From Pseudomonas graminis (GTDB lineage: Bacteria; Pseudomonadota; Gammaproteobacteria; Pseudomonadales; Pseudomonadaceae): a DNA stretch of 64,000 nucleotides. Position numbers and translations under genes: made by a program. Each line of letters starts with the position of its first letter. Within the stretch, counting starts at the first letter, position 1. The stretch covers positions 1-64,000 of the forward strand of contig NZ_FOHW01000003.1 of the NCBI RefSeq assembly GCF_900111735.1, in the 5' to 3' direction. Positions 8,104 through 16,944 of the stretch are shown piece after piece. The notes under the pieces were generated by a model. The model saw nothing but the letters and a program-made list of their open reading frames with translations. It was not told the origin of the DNA and made no database searches.

Positions 8104-10989
8104 CTAAAGCAACGCGCTCAAATCCAGCCTGTCCTGGGGCACCGGCATCGAGAAGTAATAACCCTGGGCCTGACCCGCGCCCATTTCCCGCAGCAGATCC
8201 AGGGTCGCGGCGTCTTCAACGCCCTCCGCCACCACCGTCAGCCCCAGGGATTCGGCCATGCGCACAATGGCGCGAACGATGGCCCGGCTGCGGGTGCTGG
8301 TGGTCAGTTCCAGGGTGAACGACTTGTCGATTTTCAAGCCGCTGAAGTGGTACTGATGCACGTAACTGAGGGACGAGAACCCGGCACCGAAATCATCGAG
8401 GACCACCGACACGCCGTTGTCCGCCAGATGCTTCATGGCCTGACGCGCCAGCTCCGGCTCGGCCACCAGCGCGCCTTCGGTGAGTTCCAGACAGATACGA
8501 GACGGCGCCACGCCATGCTGACTGAGCAAACCGAGGACTTCGCTGGAAAACTCCGGGCGGGTGATGCTGTAGCTGGAGCAGTTGACGTGCACCGTCGGCC
8601 AGTGCGCGTGATCGGGATGGGCGAGGATCACCACCACCTGCTGAAGCATGTAGAGGTCCAGCCGGCCGATCAGGCGCAAGCCCTCCAGCGCCGGCAGAAA
8701 CTGCCCCGGCGCGATGATCCGGCCATCGGCCTGACGCCAGCGAATCAGGGCTTCGAGGGCCAGAATCCGGCCGCTGGCGACATCGATGATCGGCTGAAAA
8801 TACGGCACCAGTTCGTCGGTGCACTTGAGGGCATTGCGCAGCGCGGTCTCCTGCTCCATCTGGTCGGACACCTCGCGGCGCACCTCCTGGTTGAACACCG
8901 CGTAGCTGTCGCGCCCGGCGTTCTTGACCCGGTACATGGCCGTGTCGGCGTCGCGGAGCAAATCCGCCGGCTCGCTGTGAAACTGCAGATCGGCACCGAC
9001 CACGCCGATGCTGCACGACGAAAACACTGCGTGGCCGTCGATGTAGAACGGCACGTCGAAGGCCAGCAGAATGCGCTCGGCGATCGCCACGGTGACGTCC
9101 GGCGGCGCGGCATAGGCCAGCACGGCGAATTCATCGCCGCCCAATCGCGCCAGCAAGTCGCCGTCGCGCATGCAGTGGCGCAGCCGATCGGCCGCCTGGA
9201 TCAGCAACAGATCACCCGAATGATGGCCGAGGCTGTCGTTGACCATTTTGAAGCGGTCGAGGTCGATGAACATCACCGCCAGCTCCTCGCCCTTCTCGCA
9301 GAATTTCTCCCACGCGTTTCTCAGGCGCTGCTGCAACTGGCTGCGGTTAGGCAGGCCGGTCAGCGCGTCGTGGGCGTTTTCGTGTTGCAGCTTGGCATTG
9401 GCATAGTCCAGCTCCCGGGTGCGGTCCTGAACCCGGGCTTCCAGACGCAGATTGGCGGTATGGATGGCCTCGGCGGCGCTGCGCCGGGACAGTGCCGTGT
9501 CAATGTGGCGTGACACGAAGGTCAGCAGCTCCTGATCGCGCAACGAGTAGCTGACATGGGAGGTGTAGCTCTGCACCGCCAGCACGCCACGCACCACGTC
9601 GCCGTCGAACAGCGGAATGCCCAGCCACGAACTGGACCGGTTGACCTCGTTCTGCAGGGTGATCTCGCCGATGCTTTCCAGCCAGCGCGCCTCGGCGCCG
9701 TCGATCAGGCACGGCCGGCGCTGGCGGATGACGTATTCGGTAAAGCCGCGCTCGCCACGGCGCGGATCGGGTCGCCGGGTCAGGCGTTCATCCACATAGT
9801 AGGGAAACGTCACCTCGCCGGTGGCGTCGTCGAACAGCGCGATATAGAAGTTAAGGGCAAACAGCAGTTCGCCAACGATGCCGTGCAGGCTTTTGAACAG
9901 ATCGGTCATGTCGCCGGGCTGGCTCGACAACTCGGTGATCTGGAACAGGGCGCTCTGCAAGTGCTCGGCGCGTTCGCGGTCAGCGACCTCGTTGCGCAGG
10001 GCGTCGTTGAGGCGGGACAGCTCAAGGGTGCGGCGGGCGACGGTTTCTTCCAGTTGGGCGCGATGCAGGATGCGGTCCAGGGCCATCGCCACGTGGCGAG
10101 CCACTACCAGAAACAGCTCTTGATCCTCGACGCTGTAGACCCGGGCGACGTCATACACCTGCATCGCCAGCATGCCGAACACGTCGTCGGAGGCGTTTTT
10201 CAGCGGCGCACCCATCCAGAATTCCGGGCGATGGCCCACGCAGTGGAAGCGATCCAGCGCCCTCGCCCGCTCGATGGCGGCAGCATCGACGAACAACGCC
10301 TGCTCGGTGGTCAGCACATAACCGGTCATGGACAGCCGCTCGGGATCGAGAAACTCGTAGGTTTCCGCTTCGAGGGCGTCGACGTCAGTGATGTCGATGT
10401 AATAGGGGTAAGTGATCTTGCCGCTGTGGCTTTCGTACAGCGCCAGGTAGAAGTTTTCCGCGTCGATCAGGGTCGAGAGCTGCTTGTGCACGCCCTGTAA
10501 AAACGCCGAGCGGTCACGGGTGGAGCTGGCCAGGTAGGTGATTTCATAGAGCACCCGCTGGGTCGCCTGTGCCCGTGCCAGCGCATCGGTCTGCAGGCGC
10601 AGGCCGAGGCGTCCGGCCAGCTCGGCGAAAAACGGATCGTCGCACTGCACGTCCGGCATCAGCAGCCAGCCCAGGGCGGACTCGCCATGACCGGTCACCC
10701 AGCGCTGCAAATGGTGTTTGCGGCAATAGCCGTCGAACTCCTCACGGGGTATCAAGGTCGGCCAGTCCGTGGCGGAACAGCCCTGGCCCAGCAGATACAT
10801 TTGCTGGCCGGCGCGGTAAGCGGCCCAACTCAATGCCGGCGCGGCCTGACGGGCAGCGCGCAGCAAGGCGTCCAGCGAACTCTCCCCGCTGAATCCACCC
10901 ACGGCCAGAGCGCCCTCTTCGACGGGTACAGGCATCCGCTCGTCGGCAATCGGCGTGTACCCGGCCAGGGTCGATAGTGGGGAATTCAT
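8104..10989 (-). CDS. GAF-GAF-GGDEF-EAL cyclic-di-GMP enzyme
   Basis: A 961-residue protein from the ATG at 10989, which has a GGAG six bases upstream. An ATG 13 codons earlier lacks one. Two GAF-like sensor domains (about 90-300 and 345-510) precede a short helical linker, a diguanylate cyclase domain and a phosphodiesterase domain. GGDEF (617-621) is intact, with an inhibitory RxxD (RDGD, 608-611). The EAL domain keeps EALIRW (746), ELTEGA, LDDFGAGFSS and AEGVE, so both activities are predicted. No membrane segment is evident, so it is probably a cytosolic sensor. It is divergent from the alcohol dehydrogenase and alone on its strand. Confidence 0.92.
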   Translation of the reverse strand: MNSPLSTLAGYTPIADERMPVPVEEGALAVGGFSGESSLDALLRAARQAAPALSWAAYRAGQQMYLLGQGCSATDWPTLIPREEFDGYCRKHHLQRWVTGHGESALGWLLMPDVQCDDPFFAELAGRLGLRLQTDALARAQATQRVLYEITYLASSTRDRSAFLQGVHKQLSTLIDAENFYLALYESHSGKITYPYYIDITDVDALEAETYEFLDPERLSMTGYVLTTEQALFVDAAAIERARALDRFHCVGHRPEFWMGAPLKNASDDVFGMLAMQVYDVARVYSVEDQELFLVVARHVAMALDRILHRAQLEETVARRTLELSRLNDALRNEVADRERAEHLQSALFQITELSSQPGDMTDLFKSLHGIVGELLFALNFYIALFDDATGEVTFPYYVDERLTRRPDPRRGERGFTEYVIRQRRPCLIDGAEARWLESIGEITLQNEVNRSSSWLGIPLFDGDVVRGVLAVQSYTSHVSYSLRDQELLTFVSRHIDTALSRRSAAEAIHTANLRLEARVQDRTRELDYANAKLQHENAHDALTGLPNRSQLQQRLRNAWEKFCEKGEELAVMFIDLDRFKMVNDSLGHHSGDLLLIQAADRLRHCMRDGDLLARLGGDEFAVLAYAAPPDVTVAIAERILLAFDVPFYIDGHAVFSSCSIGVVGADLQFHSEPADLLRDADTAMYRVKNAGRDSYAVFNQEVRREVSDQMEQETALRNALKCTDELVPYFQPIIDVASGRILALEALIRWRQADGRIIAPGQFLPALEGLRLIGRLDLYMLQQVVVILAHPDHAHWPTVHVNCSSYSITRPEFSSEVLGLLSQHGVAPSRICLELTEGALVAEPELARQAMKHLADNGVSVVLDDFGAGFSSLSYVHQYHFSGLKIDKSFTLELTTSTRSRAIVRAIVRMAESLGLTVVAEGVEDAATLDLLREMGAGQAQGYYFSMPVPQDRLDLSALL

Positions 10990-11311
10990 GGGCGCTCCAT
11001 TGCCAGCGTCGGACTGCGCTATCTTCATTGGGTGTGACAGAAGGTTGCAAGCGCCATATTCGCATTTGCGGTCTATTCACGACGAAAAAACCGTATTCCA
11101 CGACATTTGTTGGAATTACCCGCCGCACGGCCCTATAGCGGCCTGCAAATTGAAAGATTGAACCCGGCACTCTGTCTACACAGTCCGCTTCGCACAGCTC
11201 GTCAAACAGCCGGCGGGAACGGTTTCATGTTTCGGCATTGACCTTTGAACGTCCTCGCCTGTCACTGATTGCTGTTACCCGTCTTTTTGCCCCACTGGAG
11301 ATGATCACCCA
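10990..11311. other. divergent intergenic region, no gene seen
   Basis: This gap separates the leftward GGDEF-EAL gene and the rightward alcohol dehydrogenase and must hold both promoters. The stretch at about 11080-11160 is richer in A and T than its surroundings. I see no convincing consensus promoter, small ORF with a ribosome site, or repeat. Confidence 0.5.
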
Positions 11312-12376
11312 ATGATCAAGACTTACAGCTACGCCGCGCAAAAACCCACTGACAAACTGGCCCCGTTGCAGATCGAGCGCCGTGAGCCGGGCGCCGATGA
11401 CGTGCAGATCGACATCCTGTTCTGCGGCGTCTGCCACTCGGACCTGCACACCGCGCGCAACGAATGGAACAACACCCTGTATCCGTCGGTGCCGGGCCAC
11501 GAAATCGTCGGCAAGGTCACCGCAGTCGGCGCCAACGTCACCCACTTCAAGGTCGGCGACCTCGCTGGCGTCGGCTGCATGGTCGACAGCTGCCAGCACT
11601 GCGCGTCCTGCGCAGAAGGTGAAGAACAGTATTGCGAGAACGGCTTCACCGGCACTTACAACGGTCCGGTGTTTGGCGGCGAGAACACCTTTGGTGGCTA
11701 CTCCGACAAGATCGTGGTGAAAGAAAAGTTCGTCTTGAAGATTTCCCACAGCGACAACCTCGCCGCCGTCGCGCCGTTGCTGTGCGCCGGGATCACCACC
11801 TACTCGCCGCTGCACCACTGGAAGGTCGGCCCGGGCAAGAAGGTCGGCGTTGTCGGGCTGGGCGGTCTCGGCCACATGGCGGTGAAGATCGCCCACGCCA
11901 TGGGCGCCCACGTGGTGCTGTTCACCACCTCGCCGAACAAGCGTGAAGACGGCCTGCGCCTGGGCGCCGATGAAGTCATCGTGTCGAAAAACGCCGATGA
12001 AATGGCGACCCAGACCAATCAGCTCGACTTCATCCTCAACACCGTGGCGGCGCCGCACAACCTTGATCCGTTCCTGAACCTGCTCAAGCGCGACGGTACC
12101 ATGACCCTGGTGGGCGCGCCGGATCAGCCGCACCCTTCGCCAGGCGTGTTCAACCTGATCTTCAAACGCCGCAGCATCGCCGGCTCGCTCATCGGCGGCA
12201 TTCAGGAAACCCAGGAAATGCTGGATTTCTGCGCCAGGCACGGCATCGTCTCAGACATCGAGATGATCCACATGAAGGACATCAACGAAGCCTACGAGCG
12301 CATGATCAAGGGTGACGTGAAGTACCGCTTTGTCATCGACATGGCGACCCTCAAAGAAGAAGCATCAGCCGCCTGA
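11312..12376 (+). CDS. zinc-dependent alcohol dehydrogenase, YahK/CAD type
   Basis: A 354-residue medium-chain dehydrogenase of the cinnamyl-alcohol/YahK group, which reduces a wide range of aldehydes with NADPH. Catalytic zinc ligands are Cys41 (GVCHSD) and His63-Glu64 (PGHE). The structural zinc lobe has Cys94, Cys97, Cys100 and Cys108. The Rossmann motif GLGGLGHMAVK lies near residue 185. It lies 377 bp upstream of the aldehyde oxidoreductase genes on the same strand. Together they could detoxify aldehydes by reduction in the cytoplasm and oxidation in the periplasm. Co-transcription is not shown. Confidence 0.92.
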   Translation: MIKTYSYAAQKPTDKLAPLQIERREPGADDVQIDILFCGVCHSDLHTARNEWNNTLYPSVPGHEIVGKVTAVGANVTHFKVGDLAGVGCMVDSCQHCASCAEGEEQYCENGFTGTYNGPVFGGENTFGGYSDKIVVKEKFVLKISHSDNLAAVAPLLCAGITTYSPLHHWKVGPGKKVGVVGLGGLGHMAVKIAHAMGAHVVLFTTSPNKREDGLRLGADEVIVSKNADEMATQTNQLDFILNTVAAPHNLDPFLNLLKRDGTMTLVGAPDQPHPSPGVFNLIFKRRSIAGSLIGGIQETQEMLDFCARHGIVSDIEMIHMKDINEAYERMIKGDVKYRFVIDMATLKEEASAA

Positions 12377-12753
12377 TGGCTGGGTTCCCGGGTGCGGTTT
12401 CCCCGCCCCGGGCACTCGTAACATTCTGTGTGTTTTCCGCCTGAGAAATATTGGCAACCATCCCCCGGTGCCTCGGTCACAACCCTTGAGCCATGGCCAG
12501 CACTGCCTGCTTTTACTGATCCCGACAAGACGCCAGCCCTCGCCGCTGACACAAGCGCCATGGATTAGAGAAAACGACTCACAAGTGCATGCCCGGATTC
12601 AACGCAATGCAGTGCCTGTCCATTGGTTATCGTTGAAGACTGCCGTCGCTTTGAGAATCGCCATCGCTCCAGCCGCTCCACCTGCCGTCCCTGCCCGTGC
12701 GTCCGCCCACCGTCGGCCGCCAGGTTGACCCAACGCTGACGAGGAACCCGTTC
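12377..12753 (+). other. intergenic region before paoA-like gene
   Basis: A 377-bp gap. A GC-rich hairpin (CCCGGG at 12387-12392 pairing with 12407-12412, plus inner GCGG/CCGC) follows the dehydrogenase stop. It has no T-run, so it is only a possible terminator. The remainder presumably holds the promoter of the molybdenum enzyme operon. I see no supported small gene. Confidence 0.45.
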
Positions 12754-13425
12754 ATGACCGATCAGCCTGATCGCCCCAACAAACAAGAAGTGTCTTGTGA
12801 CCTCAAGGCCTTCACCGTCCCCTCCCGCCGTAACTTTCTGAAATCCATCGGCGTGTCCAGCCTCGCTGCCGCGACGGCGCCGATCTGGACACAGGCGCTG
12901 GAAGCCCAGGCCGCTGTCGCCGATGACCTCGACCCACCGGCGGCCGACGAACGACGCATGACCCTGAAGGTCAACGGCCAGGCCCACACCCTGAACCTGC
13001 CGGCCAACGCCGCACTGCTGGATGTGCTGCGCGATCGCCTGCAGCTGACCGGCACCAAGAAAGGCTGCGACCACGGCCAGTGCGGCGCCTGCACGGTTCA
13101 CGTGAATGGCGTGGCGATCAATTCGTGCCTGTCCCTCGCAGCCATGCACGAAGGCGACGACATCACCACCATCGAAGGCCTGGCGCAGAACGGCAAGTTG
13201 CACCCGGTGCAGGAAGCCTTCTGGGAACACGACGCCTACCAGTGCGGCTATTGCACCTCCGGGCAGATCATGAGCGCGGCGGCGTTGTTGAAAGACAAGA
13301 ACATCGGCACCGACGATCACAGCGTGCGCGAAGCCATGAGCGGCAACATCTGCCGCTGCGGCGCGTACAAGAACATCCTCGCGGCGATCCAGTCGGCGCG
13401 CATCAAAGTCCAGGAGGTGAGCTGA
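12754..13425 (+). CDS. paoA: aldehyde oxidoreductase, [2Fe-2S] subunit, Tat-exported
   Basis: A 223-residue iron-sulfur subunit of the xanthine-oxidase family, similar to PaoA/YagT. A twin-arginine signal (SRRNFLKS at 24-31 with a hydrophobic stretch) places the complex in the periplasm. The plant-type cluster ligands are Cys105, Cys110, Cys113 and Cys125. The second cluster has Cys164, Cys167, Cys200 and Cys202. The start is the ATG at 12754 preceded by GAGGAAC. The longer upstream ATG has no such site. The stop overlaps the next start by one base (TGATG). The enzyme oxidises aromatic and aliphatic aldehydes to acids in E. coli. Confidence 0.9.
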   Translation: MTDQPDRPNKQEVSCDLKAFTVPSRRNFLKSIGVSSLAAATAPIWTQALEAQAAVADDLDPPAADERRMTLKVNGQAHTLNLPANAALLDVLRDRLQLTGTKKGCDHGQCGACTVHVNGVAINSCLSLAAMHEGDDITTIEGLAQNGKLHPVQEAFWEHDAYQCGYCTSGQIMSAAALLKDKNIGTDDHSVREAMSGNICRCGAYKNILAAIQSARIKVQEVS

Positions 13426-14408
13426 TGAGAGCCTTTGATTACGTGCGCGCCAACAGCGTCGAACAGGCCGTGACGACCCACGCAAAAAGCCCGACCACAT
13501 TCTTCCTCGCCGGCGGCACGACGTTGCTCGACCTGGTCAAGCTCGACATCATGCCGGCCGATCAGGTGATCGACGTCAATCACCTCTCCCTCAAGCAGAT
13601 CGAAGTGCAGAACGACGGCAGCGTGCGCATCGGTGCGCTGGTCAGCAATACCGAACTGGCCCATCACCCGCACATCGTCGAGCACTATGCCGTGCTGTCC
13701 CAGGCGTTGCTGTCCGGCGCCACCACTCAGTTGCGCAACAAGGCCACGACAGCCGGCAATGTGATGCAGCGGGTACGCTGCAACTATTTCCGCGACGGCT
13801 ATTCGCCCTGCAACAAGCGCGAACCGGGCTCGGGTTGCGCCGCTATCGACGGGCATAATCGCAGCGTGCACGCGGTGCTCGGCACCAGCGACCAGTGCAT
13901 CGCCAGCCACCCTTCGGACATGTGCGTGGCGATGGTCGCCATTGGTGCGACCGTCGAGGTGCAGGGCCCGAAGGGCAAGCGCAGCGTTGATTTCGCCGAC
14001 TTCCACCTGCTGCCCGGTGCGACCCCGTGGAAAGAACACGCGCTGCTGGACGATGAGTTGATCACCCACGTGGTGCTGGCCGCGCCGCTGGCCGGCAATA
14101 AGTCCGCTTACCTGAAACTGCGCGATCGCGCCTCTTACCAGTTCGCCCTGGCGTCCAGCGCGGTGATCGTCGTCATGGACGGCAACACCGTGCGCGAAGC
14201 CCGAGTGGCCTTGGGCGGCGTCGGCACCAAACCCTGGCGTTCAGTCGATGCCGAACAGGCGTTGAAGGGCCAGACCCTGAACCCGCAGACCCTCGAAAAA
14301 GTCGCCGCCATCGCCCTCAAGGGCGCCAAAGCCTATCGCCACAACGCCTACAAGATCGCCTTGGGGCAGCAGGCCATCGTGCGCAATCTCGGCACCTTGA
14401 ACGCCTGA
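13425..14408 (+). CDS. paoB: aldehyde oxidoreductase, FAD-binding subunit
   Basis: A 327-residue FAD subunit of the xanthine dehydrogenase family, like PaoB/YagS. The FAD pyrophosphate loop is LAGGTTLLDLVK (28-39), followed by TTAGNVMQR. An inserted segment carries Cys119, Cys129, Cys138 and Cys158. This matches the extra [4Fe-4S] cluster that distinguishes PaoB from ordinary xanthine dehydrogenase FAD subunits. It starts inside the stop of paoA (TGATG), with AGGAGGTGA just upstream. It has no signal of its own and would be exported with the twin-arginine subunit. Confidence 0.9.
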   Translation: MRAFDYVRANSVEQAVTTHAKSPTTFFLAGGTTLLDLVKLDIMPADQVIDVNHLSLKQIEVQNDGSVRIGALVSNTELAHHPHIVEHYAVLSQALLSGATTQLRNKATTAGNVMQRVRCNYFRDGYSPCNKREPGSGCAAIDGHNRSVHAVLGTSDQCIASHPSDMCVAMVAIGATVEVQGPKGKRSVDFADFHLLPGATPWKEHALLDDELITHVVLAAPLAGNKSAYLKLRDRASYQFALASSAVIVVMDGNTVREARVALGGVGTKPWRSVDAEQALKGQTLNPQTLEKVAAIALKGAKAYRHNAYKIALGQQAIVRNLGTLNA

Positions 14409-14422
14409 CCGGAGGATTCACC

Positions 14423-16654
14423 ATGACTGATGCAATGATTGGCTCGGCACCCCGCCGCATCGATGGCCAGCGTAAGGTCACCGGCAGCGCGATGTACGCG
14501 TCCGACCATCACCTGAAAAAAATGGCCTACGGCTACGGCGTGTTCAGCACCGTCGCCAGCGGCAAGATCACCGGCCTGGAACTGGACGCCGCGCGCAAAT
14601 CGCCGGGCGTGCTGGAGATTCTGCACCACGGCAACTTCCCGGCGCTCTATCACAACTCGACGCTGCCGATGTCCTTCGCGCAGATCCTCAAGGCAGCCAA
14701 GTCCGATGAAAGCCGCCTGCCGTTCGAAGACGACACCGTGTATTACGCCGGTCAGTTCGTCGCCCTGGTGGTGGCCGATACCTTCGAGCACGCCCGGGCT
14801 GCGGCTTACAAGATCAAAGTGAGCTACAGCAAGACCGACGCCGTCGCCAACCTCGAACAAGGCCTGAAAGCCGGCGCCTTGCAGGACGGTAGCCCGAACC
14901 ATACCCGGGGTGATGCCGCCGCTGCATTCGACGCTGCTGCCCACAGCATCGACGCCACCTACTCGACCCCCGTCGAAACCCACAACCCGATGGAAATGCA
15001 CGCCACCGTCGCCAGTTGGGAGGACGGGCGCCTGATCGTGTACGAGGCGACCCAGGGCGTGGTTGCCCACCGCAATTCCCTGGCGAAAATCTTTGGCATG
15101 ATCCCGGAGAAGGTCGAGGTCCGTGCGCCGTTCATTGGCTCCGGCTTCGGCAGTAAGCTATGGATCTGGCCCCACTCAGTGGCCGCCTGCGCCGCAGCCA
15201 AGGTGCTCAAGCGCCCGGTTCAATTGGTGGTGCCACGCCAGCAGATGTTCACCACCACCGGCCACCGCCCGGAAACCCGTCAGCGCATGCGCCTGGCAAC
15301 TGACGACAAGGGCAAGTTGCTGTCGGTGCGCCACGAGTCGATCAACACCACTTCGTTTACCGACCCGTACAAGGAAAACTGCGGCACCTCAACCAAGAGC
15401 CTCTACAGCTGCGCGAACGTGCTGGTCACCCACAAGATCATTGAGGTTAACCGCGGGACGCCGACGTCCATGCGCGCGCCGGGTGCAGCGCCGGGGTTGT
15501 TCGCTTTGGAATCGGCCATGGACGAGATGGCCGATAAAGTGGGCATGGACCCGCTTGAGTTCCGCAAGCTCAACGTCTCCGAACGCGACGAGAGCCAGAA
15601 CCTGCCGTGGTCGAGCAATCATCTGCAGGAATGCATCGACAAGGCCGCCGAGCGCTTTGGCTGGAGCAAACGCAATCCGACGCCGGGTTCGATGAAGGAC
15701 GGCACCGAGATCATCGGCTACGGCATGGCTGCCTGTAACTGGGACGCCTATCGCACTCCCGCCGAGGCGCAAGTCGCACTGCGCGCCGATGGCACGGCGT
15801 GGGCCATTTGCGGGGTGCAGGACATCGGCACCGGCACGTACACCATCGTGGCTCAAGTGGTCAGCAGCATCACCGGCATCCCGCTGGACAAGATCGACGT
15901 CGAGCTGGGCAATTCATCGTTCCCGCCGGCGCCGGTGTCGGGCGGCTCATGGGCGACCGCGAGCGTGCTGCCGGCCATCGCCGAAGCCACTCGCCAGGCC
16001 GTGGAACAGTTGAAAGCGTTCTCGACCGCGCCCAAGGGCGTGTTTGCCGGGATCAAGGCCGATCAGGTGAGCTTCGAGCAGGGTCAGTTGAAAAGCGGCG
16101 ACAAGACCTTTGCCATCGCCGACGTGCTCAAGGCGCAGAAGCAGGCCAGCGCTTTCGGTGAAGCCAAGACCGGCATGAACGACACCAGCAAGCATTCGTT
16201 CCGCTCGTTCGGCGTGCATTTCGTCGAAGTGCGTTGGGACCCGGGCATCTCGCGGCTGCGGGTTTCGCGGGTGGTCAGTGCGATTGACGTGGGCAAGGTG
16301 ATCAACCAGAAAACCGCCCTCAATCAGGTCGAAGGCGCGATCGTCATGGGCGTCGGCATGGCGCTGTTTGAAGCGACGGACTTCGACGAGCGCAACGGCA
16401 TGCCGGTGAACAACAACTACGCCGAATACGTGGTGCCGGTGCACGCCGACCAGCCGGAGATCGACGTGATCCTGCTGGACTACCCGGACCTGGAGCTAAA
16501 CGAGTTCGGCGCTCGGGGGATTGGCGAAATCGGGATTACCGGGCTGGCGGCAGCGGTGGCTAACGCGGTTTCCCACGCCACCGGCAAACGCATTCGGGAT
16601 TTGCCGATTACGCTGGATAAGCTGATGGAGTTGCCGCCGACGATGAAGGTCTGA
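14423..16654 (+). CDS. paoC: aldehyde oxidoreductase, molybdopterin subunit
   Basis: A 743-residue molybdenum-cofactor subunit like PaoC/YagR. Moco-binding loops such as PFIGSGFGSKLW and SGGSWATAS are present. The catalytic glutamate is in GARGIGEIG, at about residue 702. A GGAGG lies ahead of the ATG, 14 bp after paoB. The three genes form one translationally tight operon. The fourth E. coli gene, paoD, a maturation chaperone of the XdhC type, is not found downstream, where only repeats follow. Maturation presumably relies on a homologue elsewhere. Confidence 0.9.
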   Translation: MTDAMIGSAPRRIDGQRKVTGSAMYASDHHLKKMAYGYGVFSTVASGKITGLELDAARKSPGVLEILHHGNFPALYHNSTLPMSFAQILKAAKSDESRLPFEDDTVYYAGQFVALVVADTFEHARAAAYKIKVSYSKTDAVANLEQGLKAGALQDGSPNHTRGDAAAAFDAAAHSIDATYSTPVETHNPMEMHATVASWEDGRLIVYEATQGVVAHRNSLAKIFGMIPEKVEVRAPFIGSGFGSKLWIWPHSVAACAAAKVLKRPVQLVVPRQQMFTTTGHRPETRQRMRLATDDKGKLLSVRHESINTTSFTDPYKENCGTSTKSLYSCANVLVTHKIIEVNRGTPTSMRAPGAAPGLFALESAMDEMADKVGMDPLEFRKLNVSERDESQNLPWSSNHLQECIDKAAERFGWSKRNPTPGSMKDGTEIIGYGMAACNWDAYRTPAEAQVALRADGTAWAICGVQDIGTGTYTIVAQVVSSITGIPLDKIDVELGNSSFPPAPVSGGSWATASVLPAIAEATRQAVEQLKAFSTAPKGVFAGIKADQVSFEQGQLKSGDKTFAIADVLKAQKQASAFGEAKTGMNDTSKHSFRSFGVHFVEVRWDPGISRLRVSRVVSAIDVGKVINQKTALNQVEGAIVMGVGMALFEATDFDERNGMPVNNNYAEYVVPVHADQPEIDVILLDYPDLELNEFGARGIGEIGITGLAAAVANAVSHATGKRIRDLPITLDKLMELPPTMKV

Positions 16655-16683
16655 GCCGGACACTCCAGCGCCCTGACCGTCCT

Positions 16684-16911
16684 CTTCCCGGCTCAAGCCG
16701 GTCCCACTGAAGCACCGCATGCCGTCAGTGGGACCGGCTGTAGACCGGCTTATTTTGATTGATCGTTCCCACGCTCCGCGTGGGAATGCCGCACTGGACG
16801 CTCCGCGTCCCAAAGCTGACGCGGAGCGTCATGGTATGAATTCCCACGCGGAGCGTGGGAACGATCATTACTCACTGCATGCAGTCAGTGGGACCGGCTT
16901 TAGCCGGGAGG
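16684..16911. repeat. REP cluster with large nested palindrome
   Basis: Copies of the GGGACCGGCTT REP lie at about 16685-16708, 16729-16750 and 16889-16911. Between them is a different palindrome. TTCCCACGC-tcc-GCGTGGGAA near 16766-16786 and its complement at 16841-16861 are each perfect 9-bp hairpins. Both sit within longer arms (16760-16786 and 16841-16867) that also pair with each other. Inside them are GGACGCTCCGCGTCC and TGACGCGGAGCGTCA. The region lies between the convergent ends of paoC and the FGGY kinase. Confidence 0.8.
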
Positions 16912-16944
16912 CCTTTGATTTGATGATCATCGATCATCATGTTG

